Of a DNA stretch of 64,000 nt, positions 53,859-61,729 are shown one piece after another. The notes beneath the pieces are model-generated. The model worked only from the letters and a program-made list of their open reading frames with translations. It did not search any database and had not been told where the DNA came from. The position numbers and the translations under genes were made by a program. Source of the stretch: TCS55 sp964343505 (GTDB lineage: Bacteria > Fidelibacterota > Marinisomatia > Marinisomatales > TCS55); NCBI GenBank assembly GCA_964343505.1, contig CAYFJU010000002.1:1-64000 (forward strand). Direction: 5' to 3'. Within the stretch, counting starts at the first letter, position 1; every line of letters starts with the position of its first letter.

Positions 53859-55955
53859 TTATTTTAATAAAACAATTTTTTGAGTAGTTGATTGTCCTAA
53901 TTCATTTTGTAATTGAATAAAATATGTCCCTGAATTCATCGACTGGGTGATAGGAACAGGTATTCGGATTGTTCGAGATTTAACACCGGATAATTCAATT
54001 CTTTCAACCCAAATAAGCTGTCCTAAAATATTAAACATCCTGACCGAAAAAGTCCCTTGTTCACCGTTAATGATTAAAGATCCGTTGTTATTGAAAGGGT
54101 TCGGATAAAAAGATAATCCTAATTGAGTCGGTATTTGATTTGAACTTTCATCTATCTCTAAATCATAGGGCGTGATAAATTCCAATACCATCCTTATTAT
54201 TTCCCTTTGACTCGAATCGGGTATACCCATAAATGGAATTGTTGTCATAAGTCGTGGTGGTGAAGAATTTGCCATCCCAACAATATGATGAGAATCGCTT
54301 TCCAATACAGGAATAAATGAATCATTAGAGTGTAAATCAACAAAGGTATTAATACTATCTATTTCCATTTCACGCAGTGCAATTGGGTTTAAATTTTCAA
54401 AAGGGTTTCCAATACCATAAACTGTATCCGGCATGGAAATGGATTGTTCATAATCAATCCCCTCCGATTGTAAAAAAGAATTCCCTTTTTGTGATTGATT
54501 TAGTGCGGATAAAATATTTTCTCCCAATATCCAATAGGTAGGGTTATTTAATACGTTTAACAATCCATCTGGCCATTTCGTTTTTCGATTCTCAGCTAAT
54601 ATAACAGGCATGAAAAACTGGGGAATCTGGAAATGGGGATTCAGTTGAAGTAAGGTATCGTTAATGGTGCTGATCCCGATGCTGAAATTGTCAGAAAGAT
54701 TGGTAATCCGTTCGAGAGGATTTTCGCCCATGCCCTTGTCCCTTGCATCAATAAGTAAAAATCCCTTTCCAATTTTATTTTTCCGAAACATGACCACATT
54801 TGATGGGCTACTTTCATTTGGAATATCCTGATTATCCACTGCTGTCATTCTAAAATAAATAGTCGTATTTAATAACGATCCTTTATAATGTGTGGAAACA
54901 GCAGATAATTTTGATTCATCTTTATATTTAAACCACTGTTTTTGATCATAACTAAAATAAAGTCGATATCCCTTTAAATCTGACTCGTGGTTCTGTATCC
55001 ATTGAATTTTGAATCCATTGGATTCGGGCAGCACTGAAAGAATGGTTGGTGGCTCTGGGGGTTTTAAGTCAGATGGTAACACTTCAAAAGAAACTTCCGT
55101 TGTGTCCACATTTGAATAGGAATCATATGCAAATATTCTTGCAGAATAATCGCCTGCTGACCAATGGGTTACATCTAGATAATTATCTTGCTCAACCTTA
55201 TTTGTAATAATATATATATGTGTTTGATTGTTTGACCCGGTGAAATATACATTTTTCATATAGCTATCTGAGCTTGGGATAACATCAAATTTAAATGGGT
55301 AGACAGGGCCATGAACTACTTCACGATTACTGTTTAATATATCATACCCGATTTTATAGATACCGTTATTTCCACCATAATCGCCTAAATCAGATATTTC
55401 TGCTGCATTACAAACAATATCCAATCTCCCCTTCACTTTATTATCTGAAAATAATTTTGTTGAATTGTTTTTGTAGAACTTAACCGATTTTATTTCTGGA
55501 TTATAACTATCATGCATAGGTGAAAGACCACCTGACATACGCAATGCGTTAGTTTCTCCGCCAGGGTATCCATCCTTGAAATGAATATGGTTTTGCGAAT
55601 TTGTCCACCCTAGGATTGTTTCAAATGCTTTGACAGAATCCCCAACACTTAGAGACGAGTTTGGATTAATGTGAACATATGCGTACCGACCTGCTCTCAC
55701 CCATGCATTTGAACCGTATTGATTTGGCATTCCTATACTGGTAACAATCTCATCTACTACAGAATAAACAGCTCCACCCTTCTTCAGACCAATGTCAACC
55801 CCATCATGAAAATGATCCACATTCCCTCTGCATTCACAAAATGTTCCATTCACCGGATGCTGGCTATCAAATGGTTTGCATGGCCAATTGTATGATTGGG
55901 CAAAAATTGGTGAAAGAAGAATAGTAAGGGAAATTTCCTTCAAGGGAAAATGCAT
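53859..55955 (-). CDS. Secreted M23-like peptidase with fibronectin III-like and sorting domains
   Basis: A 698-residue protein: signal peptide (KEISLTILLSPIFAQS), an M23/LytM-like domain (about 20-145) with H-x3-D as HDGVD and HxH as HIH (QNHIHFKDG), an Ig-like stretch, a fibronectin III-like domain (about 295-390, PPEPPTILSVLPESNGFKIQ), an unassigned region (400-600), and a sorting domain (FYPNPFNNNGSL to KIVLLK). M23 enzymes are zinc endopeptidases cutting peptidoglycan crosslinks. The middle region reads like a C25/gingipain-style or propeller-like domain but I cannot assign it. Surface export plus M23 activity suggests digestion of foreign cell walls. Confidence 0.8.
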   Translation of the reverse strand: MHFPLKEISLTILLSPIFAQSYNWPCKPFDSQHPVNGTFCECRGNVDHFHDGVDIGLKKGGAVYSVVDEIVTSIGMPNQYGSNAWVRAGRYAYVHINPNSSLSVGDSVKAFETILGWTNSQNHIHFKDGYPGGETNALRMSGGLSPMHDSYNPEIKSVKFYKNNSTKLFSDNKVKGRLDIVCNAAEISDLGDYGGNNGIYKIGYDILNSNREVVHGPVYPFKFDVIPSSDSYMKNVYFTGSNNQTHIYIITNKVEQDNYLDVTHWSAGDYSARIFAYDSYSNVDTTEVSFEVLPSDLKPPEPPTILSVLPESNGFKIQWIQNHESDLKGYRLYFSYDQKQWFKYKDESKLSAVSTHYKGSLLNTTIYFRMTAVDNQDIPNESSPSNVVMFRKNKIGKGFLLIDARDKGMGENPLERITNLSDNFSIGISTINDTLLQLNPHFQIPQFFMPVILAENRKTKWPDGLLNVLNNPTYWILGENILSALNQSQKGNSFLQSEGIDYEQSISMPDTVYGIGNPFENLNPIALREMEIDSINTFVDLHSNDSFIPVLESDSHHIVGMANSSPPRLMTTIPFMGIPDSSQREIIRMVLEFITPYDLEIDESSNQIPTQLGLSFYPNPFNNNGSLIINGEQGTFSVRMFNILGQLIWVERIELSGVKSRTIRIPVPITQSMNSGTYFIQLQNELGQSTTQKIVLLK

Positions 55956-55958
55956 GAG

Positions 55959-57128
55959 TTATTGCTCAACTCTGAATTGGATGAATTGTTTATCTAACTG
56001 GATAAACAATTCATTTTGATTATTTCCCTGAAGAACTCGCAGTATTTTACTGGATACTTTTGTTAAAGTTTTTTGGGTAAAACTATCAGAAATTGAATCA
56101 TATTTTATAAAGGAAACGCCAGAGTAAATCATTCCCGATTCTGAAATATCTAAGGAAGGACTTCCTATTAGTTGAATTGTATTATTCGTTGATAAAGATT
56201 TGACTGGGAAAAATGGATTAGGAAAATATTTTTTAACCAATCGATAATTATCATCTCCAGAGCCCATTTCTAAATGGTCTTTAAAGATTAGGTATATTTT
56301 ATTCTTATGCCAGAATACATCTCGTGGCATTTTATCTAGTGTCACCTCCACCCATTGACCTGGATCATCCAGTGAACCTATGATCAATAATGGCAATTGC
56401 CTGAAATCTGTTGAATGCTTCCGTGTCCCCAACACCGCAATACTATTTTTAGGTGATATCGCTCCCAGATATGGAATTGTCATTGGTAATTCAATTACTG
56501 GTTCCGGATTCATATCACTTTTTAATTGAAACAGGACCGTATTATCAACGGCCGATAATTCCGGAGAGCGCATCCCCAATAAGTAGTGATTATCATTACC
56601 CTGCAAATGCAGTAATATCAATTCGTGGTTCATTCGAAGATTGTTAAATAAATTGATGTACTTTGAGTCAGAACCATCTGGGGAATACACTTCATAAGAT
56701 TGTGTTTCCGGTTTTAATAATACGATTTGGTTGCGAATCATTTTTACTGAAGGTATTCCCGCGTCATGATCTAATGGAATTGTCCATGGATCTCCAACGG
56801 TTTGACCCTCTTGAATCATATGGACCATTACATAATTATTTGGCCCCTGCTTTATTTCATTTATTGAAAAAACGGCGATATTTTGTGGGTCTTCTACACC
56901 CAACATACCTACTTGGATAATCTTATGGGTAGAAAGGTTTAGAATTAGATTGCCATTTAAATGAACGGTATGATCATCATTTTTCAATCGATCATCACCA
57001 ATAAGTGTAATTTTTTCGCCGGGATTTATAGATATAGATTGAATTTCAGTAATCGAATTCTGTCCAACTAAAAGACAGGCAAAGCCCAAAAGCAGGATAA
57101 TCTGTTTGCAAATTCTTTTTAAGATAAT
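55959..57128 (-). CDS. Exported protein of unknown function, probable beta-propeller
   Basis: A protein of about 376-389 residues that I do not recognise. Reading from the TTG at 57089 cuts into a signal peptide; extending in frame to an ATT at 57128, with AGAGG 4 bases before it, restores a complete one (LKRICKQIILLLGFACLLVG). The mature part is all-beta in character, with repeated segments of alternating hydrophobics and turns (GNLILNLSTHKIIQVG, YLGAISPKNSIAVLG, GSLDDPGQWVEVTLD), like a WD/YVTN-type propeller. It lies 3 bases before the M23 peptidase gene and 22-61 bases after the NlpC/P60 gene. Function unknown; the start codon is uncertain. Confidence 0.6.
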   Translation of the reverse strand: MILKRICKQIILLLGFACLLVGQNSITEIQSISINPGEKITLIGDDRLKNDDHTVHLNGNLILNLSTHKIIQVGMLGVEDPQNIAVFSINEIKQGPNNYVMVHMIQEGQTVGDPWTIPLDHDAGIPSVKMIRNQIVLLKPETQSYEVYSPDGSDSKYINLFNNLRMNHELILLHLQGNDNHYLLGMRSPELSAVDNTVLFQLKSDMNPEPVIELPMTIPYLGAISPKNSIAVLGTRKHSTDFRQLPLLIIGSLDDPGQWVEVTLDKMPRDVFWHKNKIYLIFKDHLEMGSGDDNYRLVKKYFPNPFFPVKSLSTNNTIQLIGSPSLDISESGMIYSGVSFIKYDSISDSFTQKTLTKVSSKILRVLQGNNQNELFIQLDKQFIQFRVEQ

Positions 57129-57150
57129 AGACCTCTGAATTAGATTAGCT

Positions 57151-57936
57151 CTAATTGCTTACCTTTTTTACCGATACGGAGTGCATATAGGAATTCAATA
57201 AATCTGCGTTAAAATGATTGTCGGTTCGATCGAAAGATTCTTCTTTAACAAATCCTTGACAGTGAATATATCTGTTTTGGGAGGATGCAATCGCAATGTG
57301 GGTCACTTTTTGCCCCTTCCCAAAGAAATGCAGATCACCGGGTTCCACATCTTCTCTTGCAATTCTGTCTGAGGAAAAGAAATCAGATTGATCGCCAGAG
57401 TCTCTCGGGAGTAAGATCCCAAAGGTGTTAAAAACGGTTTGAACAAGTCCCGAGCAATCGAACCCTTTGGGAGATTTGCCTCCCCAAAGATATTGACACC
57501 CTAAAAATTTTCGCACAAGAATTAACAGAGATTCTCTATCAATTTTATTTGGCGCTTGTCTTACTTTACATGAAGTCCAACCCATTAAGCCATCGGGTAA
57601 TGTTACCATTAATCCATCCTTCAGTTTTTCTGTTTTTAATTGATTTCCAAAAGTCAATTCTCTCATAGGTATAGTTAGACCTTTATCTTGGTAAACTACC
57701 GCAATCAGATCATCGCAAATATTATTTGATTGATAACATTGATCTGAAATAATACCGTAAAACCGATTTATCCATCCTTCATATCCATCTTTCTGACGGA
57801 TTTTTACCCATTTTGGTGATTCATCCAAAATCAAGCATGATTCGCCCAACAAAGCTTGGGTTAATACGCTTGAATCAAAATCATTTTTGCTGTACACGTT
57901 TGCAACGCAGACGTTTATTGTAAAGTATGAATTCAT
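57151..57936 (-). CDS. NlpC/P60-family endopeptidase (gamma-D-glutamyl-diamino acid type)
   Basis: A 261-residue enzyme with N-terminal SH3-like domains (about 5-60 and 65-125) and a C-terminal NlpC/P60 domain (about 130-255). The catalytic triad is visible: Cys in GFDCSGLVQ, His in KVTHIAIAS, and a third His in RYIHCQG. The layout resembles YkfC/DipM-like recycling peptidases that cut D-Glu-diaminopimelate after removal of the sugar. No clear signal peptide, so it may be cytoplasmic. With the LD-carboxypeptidases downstream this recalls the ykf muropeptide operon of Bacillus. Confidence 0.88.
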   Translation of the reverse strand: MNSYFTINVCVANVYSKNDFDSSVLTQALLGESCLILDESPKWVKIRQKDGYEGWINRFYGIISDQCYQSNNICDDLIAVVYQDKGLTIPMRELTFGNQLKTEKLKDGLMVTLPDGLMGWTSCKVRQAPNKIDRESLLILVRKFLGCQYLWGGKSPKGFDCSGLVQTVFNTFGILLPRDSGDQSDFFSSDRIAREDVEPGDLHFFGKGQKVTHIAIASSQNRYIHCQGFVKEESFDRTDNHFNADLLNSYMHSVSVKKVSN

Positions 57937-58008
57937 ATTTTCTAATATTTGTTTACTGATAATTTAGGAATTGAGGTATCCTAATAGGGATAGATAATTT
58001 ACAATAAT

Positions 58009-58686
58009 TTAAAATATTTTCTTTTTGTTTAAAAACTTTTTAACTGTCTTTTCCAACCAATCTATTATCTCATTTAAATTCTTGAAAACTGGCGATTGTG
58101 TTTTTTCAAGTCTTTCTTGGCTTACATGGCCATTCGAGACCAAGGCGCAATCTGCACCAATAGCATCAGCAACTTCTTTATCATGGAGTGTATCTCCAAC
58201 AAATAAAATTTCATGTGGTCCATAATGCAATTCATTGACCCACTTTCTGCCTATTTCTTCTTTTCCATAGGCATAATGATTATCCTGACCAAGAATCCGC
58301 ATGAAAAAAGGTGCAATGTGGTGATCCTTCAAAATACCATCCAACATGGGTTGACTGGCAGCGGATAGAATGGATTGCCCCATGCCCATATCTTCTACAG
58401 ATTGTAATACTTCAGGTACTTCCGGATGAAGTTCCGGCTCATGGATCCGCTCCATATATTCATTAATAAATTCACTCCCGGATACATCAAACGGCTCCTT
58501 CTCAAAATCAAACCCAAGTTTTTCATAATAAGTTTTAACGGGAAAGCAAAAATTCTCCAAAAACCACGCTTCGGTCATTTCAGCCATACCGCGCCGTCGC
58601 AGCACATTATTCATAATATCGATGCAGAAATGCCTATCGTTTAACAAAGTGCCATTCCAATCCCAAATGATATGTTTGTACTTCAT
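58009..58686 (-). CDS. HAD-superfamily hydrolase (phosphoglycolate phosphatase-like)
   Basis: A 225-residue HAD phosphatase. Motif I is IWDWNGTLLND (nucleophile and acid/base position usually DxD; here Asp-Trp-Asn, with the second Asp replaced by Asn), motif II is ILSAAS, and motif IV is FVGDTLHDKEVADAIG. An alpha-helical cap (about 15-85) makes it subclass I. The D-W-N form occurs in a branch of Gph-like HAD proteins. Substrate unknown. It is divergent from the Nudix gene at 58741. Confidence 0.8.
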   Translation of the reverse strand: MKYKHIIWDWNGTLLNDRHFCIDIMNNVLRRRGMAEMTEAWFLENFCFPVKTYYEKLGFDFEKEPFDVSGSEFINEYMERIHEPELHPEVPEVLQSVEDMGMGQSILSAASQPMLDGILKDHHIAPFFMRILGQDNHYAYGKEEIGRKWVNELHYGPHEILFVGDTLHDKEVADAIGADCALVSNGHVSQERLEKTQSPVFKNLNEIIDWLEKTVKKFLNKKKIF

Positions 58687-58740
58687 GATGCGATATAAAC
58701 CTGCAGGAGTTTTATCGAAAAAGAAATAACTTTTACAATT

Positions 58741-59373
58741 GTGTTTTCACCAATTGAACCATTGATCGAATCATTATCCCACCGGCTGGAACAGCCTTTG
58801 CCGGGGGACAATGCACACCGATTAACCCGGGTGCAAACGGAAACGCCCTTCACATTTCCTAACACGATTGAACAGGCAGTCCCGGCGGCTGTATTGATCC
58901 TGTTATTTCCTGAAAAGGATGATATTCATTTTTTCCTGACGGAAAGAACAGAGGATGTCGAACATCACAAAGGGCAAATATCCCTCCCCGGCGGTGTATG
59001 GGAAGCAGGGGAGCAACTCCATGAAACGGCCCTGCGGGAAACAGAGGAAGAAATTGGCGTTGATCAGCGATCCATTCAATTGATGGGGGGATTGACACCA
59101 TTTTTCACCCCCGTCACGGGATTTTTGATCCATCCATTCATCAGTTGGTGTCAAACCAAACCACAAACCAACATCCAAGATTTGGAAGTAAATCAATTGT
59201 TCTCCCCATCATTGGCCACACTGGTGGATGAGGCCACGTTTCAATCTGAAAAATGGACGATTCGGGGGTATGATACTATTGTTCCTTTTTTTAACTTCTA
59301 TGGTCGAAAAGTGTGGGGTGCGACAGGGGCAATCCTTTCTGAGTTTAAATCTATTCTTAAGGAGATAATATAA
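58741..59373 (+). CDS. Nudix hydrolase (CoA pyrophosphatase-like)
   Basis: A 210-residue Nudix enzyme. The Nudix box is GGVWEAGEQLHETALRETEE followed by EIGV, fitting G-x5-E-x7-REUxEExGU. The preceding HKGQISLPGG stretch is typical of the NudL/CoA-diphosphatase branch, which splits CoA into phosphopantetheine and 3',5'-ADP. The GTG start at 58741 has no strong ribosome site. It lies immediately before the ROK kinase gene (adjacent, no gap), so the two are probably co-transcribed with the small membrane protein gene. Confidence 0.85.
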   Translation: MFSPIEPLIESLSHRLEQPLPGDNAHRLTRVQTETPFTFPNTIEQAVPAAVLILLFPEKDDIHFFLTERTEDVEHHKGQISLPGGVWEAGEQLHETALRETEEEIGVDQRSIQLMGGLTPFFTPVTGFLIHPFISWCQTKPQTNIQDLEVNQLFSPSLATLVDEATFQSEKWTIRGYDTIVPFFNFYGRKVWGATGAILSEFKSILKEII

Positions 59374-60255
59374 TTGAATAGAATTGGGATTGATCTTGGC
59401 GGCACCAAAATCGAAGGTGTTCTCCTCGATGAACAACATAATGTGATCCGACGTGAACGGGTTCTTACTGAACGTAAAAATGGTTATAATTCCATTGTAG
59501 ACAGAATCGTTGGACTCACACAAACATTATTAAAAGCGGGGGATGTTGATGGCCCGATCGGTATTTGTACACCGGGGGCCGTTGATCCTACCAGCAGTCG
59601 TCTAAAAAACAGCAATACCGTTTGCCTTATTGGCCAGCCGCTTCGTGAAGATCTGGAAGGAAAATTGGGTATGCAGGTACTCATGGAAAATGATGCCAAC
59701 TGTTTTGCCTTGGCTGAAGCCTCCATGGGAGCAGCTCAGGGATATGGCGTAGTTTTTGGTGTCATTCTTGGTACCGGCTGCGGCGGCGGTGTAATCATCA
59801 ATGAAAAAATTCACAGTGGACCAAACCATATCGGTGGCGAATGGGGGCACCATGTGCTTTATCCTGACGGGAAATCCTGTTACTGTGGTAATAATGGATG
59901 CACCGAACAATATATTTCCGGAACGGCCTTGGAAACCCATTGGAAAGAATTATCGGGTGAATTCCAATATGTGACTGATATTGTGGACAATGAATTGTAC
60001 AAAGACCATCCGGAATGGAAAGAAAAATTTATGTTGAATTTTGGGCGTGCCCTGGCCAATGTCATTGATATCCTCGATCCTGATGCGATCGTCATTGGGG
60101 GCGGCGTATCCAAAGTGGATCTGCTTTACACTGAAGGAAAAGAATCCGTCTATAAAGAATCATTCAGTGAACAGTTAATTACGCCCATTATTAAAAATCA
60201 ATTGGGTGACGCAGCCGGGGTCTATGGCGCCGCAATGCTGGGAGAGATTCTTTGA
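59374..60255 (+). CDS. ROK-family sugar kinase (glucokinase-like)
   Basis: A 293-residue ROK kinase starting with TTG at 59374; AAGGAG lies 10 bases before. ATP-binding motif IGIDLGGTKIEGVLLD, the catalytic Asp in MENDANCFALAEA, the ROK signature GGGVIINEKIHSGPNHIGGE, the ExGH motif EWGHH, and the zinc site CYCGNNGCTEQY are all present. ROK members phosphorylate glucose, fructose, N-acetylglucosamine or N-acetylmannosamine. Glucokinase activity would suit the glucose freed by MalQ, but linkage is loose (about 38 kb away). The start of the next gene overlaps its stop by 4 bases (TTGA). Confidence 0.9.
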   Translation: MNRIGIDLGGTKIEGVLLDEQHNVIRRERVLTERKNGYNSIVDRIVGLTQTLLKAGDVDGPIGICTPGAVDPTSSRLKNSNTVCLIGQPLREDLEGKLGMQVLMENDANCFALAEASMGAAQGYGVVFGVILGTGCGGGVIINEKIHSGPNHIGGEWGHHVLYPDGKSCYCGNNGCTEQYISGTALETHWKELSGEFQYVTDIVDNELYKDHPEWKEKFMLNFGRALANVIDILDPDAIVIGGGVSKVDLLYTEGKESVYKESFSEQLITPIIKNQLGDAAGVYGAAMLGEIL

Positions 60256-60518
60256 AATTTGCCAAATGGCTATACAACCTTTCTGGCACAGACCAACTGA
60301 TTATTATCACTTTTTTCATATTTGGCTTGGGATTATCTTACCTCACCATCATTGGTTTGCGGGCTTGGCATGAAAAAATCCACGGCGGCACGAAATATAC
60401 TCACGAAGTGCGGATTACGCCTTTTGCCCTGGTGGGGGTCGCTTTAGTTTATACCACCTTGCTGTATATGTCCATTGGAGAGTCGGTCACCCGCTGGGTG
60501 ATTGAACTCAGCCAATAG
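60252..60518 (+). CDS. Small two-helix membrane protein of unknown function
   Basis: An 88-residue protein beginning with TTG at 60252 that overlaps the ROK kinase stop (TTGA). Two hydrophobic segments (about 15-35, LIIITFFIFGLGLSYLTIIG, and 54-72, FALVGVALVYTTLLYMSIG) flank a charged loop (HEKIHGGTKYTHEVR). No family recognised. The overlap indicates translational coupling with the kinase. A terminator hairpin begins at its stop. Confidence 0.6.
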   Translation: MKFAKWLYNLSGTDQLIIITFFIFGLGLSYLTIIGLRAWHEKIHGGTKYTHEVRITPFALVGVALVYTTLLYMSIGESVTRWVIELSQ

Positions 60519-60552
60519 TTTTATTGAAATTAATTCACATTGGCTTTTTTTC
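60510..60552 (+). terminator. Probable terminator after the Nudix-ROK unit
   Basis: AGCCAAT (60510-60516) pairs with ATTGGCT (60539-60545), followed by a T run; the loop is 22 bases and the left arm includes the stop codon. Confidence 0.5.
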
Positions 60553-60572
60553 ATTATAACCCCTCCTTTAGT

Positions 60573-60657
60573 TCCTCCCCATTAGGGGAGGACCACATAA
60601 TAATCGCCATTGGTCTCCTTCCCTATTCCCCAGCCAGCCCTGTGGGAGCAGGCTGGG
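60573..60657. repeat. Two adjacent GC-rich hairpins
   Basis: TCCTCCCC and GGGGAGGA form a perfect stem near 60575-60594, and CCCCAGCC...GGCTGGGG forms another near 60629-60657. They share the CCTCCCC/GGGGAGG theme and lie between convergent genes. They may be remnants of a repeat element; no gene is present in 60519-60755. Confidence 0.45.
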
Positions 60658-60709
60658 GGAGGAATATGGTGGGGTAGTCACCCATAAATATGAAAAAGGT
60701 TTACCACAT

Positions 60710-60739
60710 GGTAGAGACGTAGCATGCTGCGTCTCTACC
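60710..60739. repeat. Palindromic interspersed repeat, copy 3 (GTAGAGACG family)
   Basis: A 30-base near-perfect palindrome opening GGTAGAGACG and closing CGTCTCTACC around GCATGC. The arm matches the repeat at 2156-2207. It ends 17 bases before the 3' end of the SDR gene. Confidence 0.65.
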
Positions 60740-60755
60740 ACAATACATAATCGGT

Positions 60756-61604
60756 CTACTTTTTCTTCTTCCGTTTCATTTGCAACAGCTTCCACGCTGT
60801 CTTGGGAATTTTTTCCAACTCATTCATTTCTCCCGCACCCTTAAGCCACTCACCCCCATCGATCGTCACAACTTCTCCATTGATATAAGCTGCCTGGTCG
60901 CTAATCAAATAGGTCGCCAGGTTCGCCAATTCGATATGTTCCCCCAGTCTTTTTAAGGGAATCCGCGCCTTCATTTTTTTTTCAATCCCTAACCCCGGGG
61001 GCGCCAACCTGGACCAGGCGCCTTTGGTGGGGAAAGGCCCGGGGGCAATGGCCACGGTGCGAATTCCATATTTGGCCCACTCCACCGCTAAAGAGCGGGT
61101 CATGGCCAATACCCCCGCTTTGGCGCAGGCGGAGGGCACCACATAGCCCGATCCTGTCCATGAATAAGTGGCAACAATATTTAAAATGACACCGCCCTTG
61201 TTTTCCCGCATCACTTTACCTGCAGCCTGGGTGCAGAAAAAGGTGCCGTTCAATACAATATCCACAATTGTTTTAAAGCCGTTGGGACTTAAGTCTTCGG
61301 TGGGACTGATAAAATTTCCGGCGGCATTATTTAGGAGGATGTCAATTCCCCCGAATTCATTCACTGTTTGATCCACCATATTTTGCACCTGTTCCGGGTC
61401 CCGCACATCGCTGGCAACCGCCAATACTTTACTCCCTTGTTGGCGTAATTCTTCCGCTGTTTCATCAATCACATTTTGACGACGGCTGGTGATGACTAAA
61501 TTGGCCCCTAATCCAGCAAAACGGCTGGCCATGGATTTCCCCAATCCTGTCCCGCCGCCAGTGATAATAATGGTTTTATCTTTTAATAATCCTGATTCAA
61601 ACAT
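60756..61604 (-). CDS. Short-chain dehydrogenase, 2,4-dienoyl-CoA reductase-like
   Basis: A 282-residue classical-fold SDR. The NADP(H)-binding motif is GGGTGLG (about 16-22), with LVITSRR after the second strand favouring NADPH, and LLNNAAGNF as the NNAG motif. The usual Y-x3-K is replaced by S-A-C-A-K in YVVPSACAKAGVLAMTRSLA, as in mitochondrial/peroxisomal 2,4-dienoyl-CoA reductase, where the catalytic Tyr sits elsewhere. Together with PGPFPTKGAWSRL this points to reduction of 2,4-dienoyl-CoA in beta-oxidation of unsaturated fatty acids. The C-terminus is a basic tail (KLLQMKRKKKK). Monocistronic. Confidence 0.82.
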   Translation of the reverse strand: MFESGLLKDKTIIITGGGTGLGKSMASRFAGLGANLVITSRRQNVIDETAEELRQQGSKVLAVASDVRDPEQVQNMVDQTVNEFGGIDILLNNAAGNFISPTEDLSPNGFKTIVDIVLNGTFFCTQAAGKVMRENKGGVILNIVATYSWTGSGYVVPSACAKAGVLAMTRSLAVEWAKYGIRTVAIAPGPFPTKGAWSRLAPPGLGIEKKMKARIPLKRLGEHIELANLATYLISDQAAYINGEVVTIDGGEWLKGAGEMNELEKIPKTAWKLLQMKRKKKK

Positions 61605-61649
61605 GGTGAATTCCTTTTTTGGTCCATGACTAATCTACATCCGGAATAC

Positions 61650-61703
61650 AAAAAAGCCCCCCCGCACCAGCCTACCGGCAGGCAGGAAATGCGGGAGGGC
61701 TTT
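61650..61703 (-). terminator. Terminator for the zinc-finger-like protein gene
   Basis: On the minus strand AGCCCTCCCGCA pairs with TGCGGGGGGGCT (one mismatch) around a loop that itself holds a CTGCC/GGTAG stem, followed by TTTTTT. It lies 27 bases after the stop codon at 61730. Confidence 0.8.
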
Positions 61704-61729
61704 GATTCATTTGAGTTAGTGTGGTTTAC

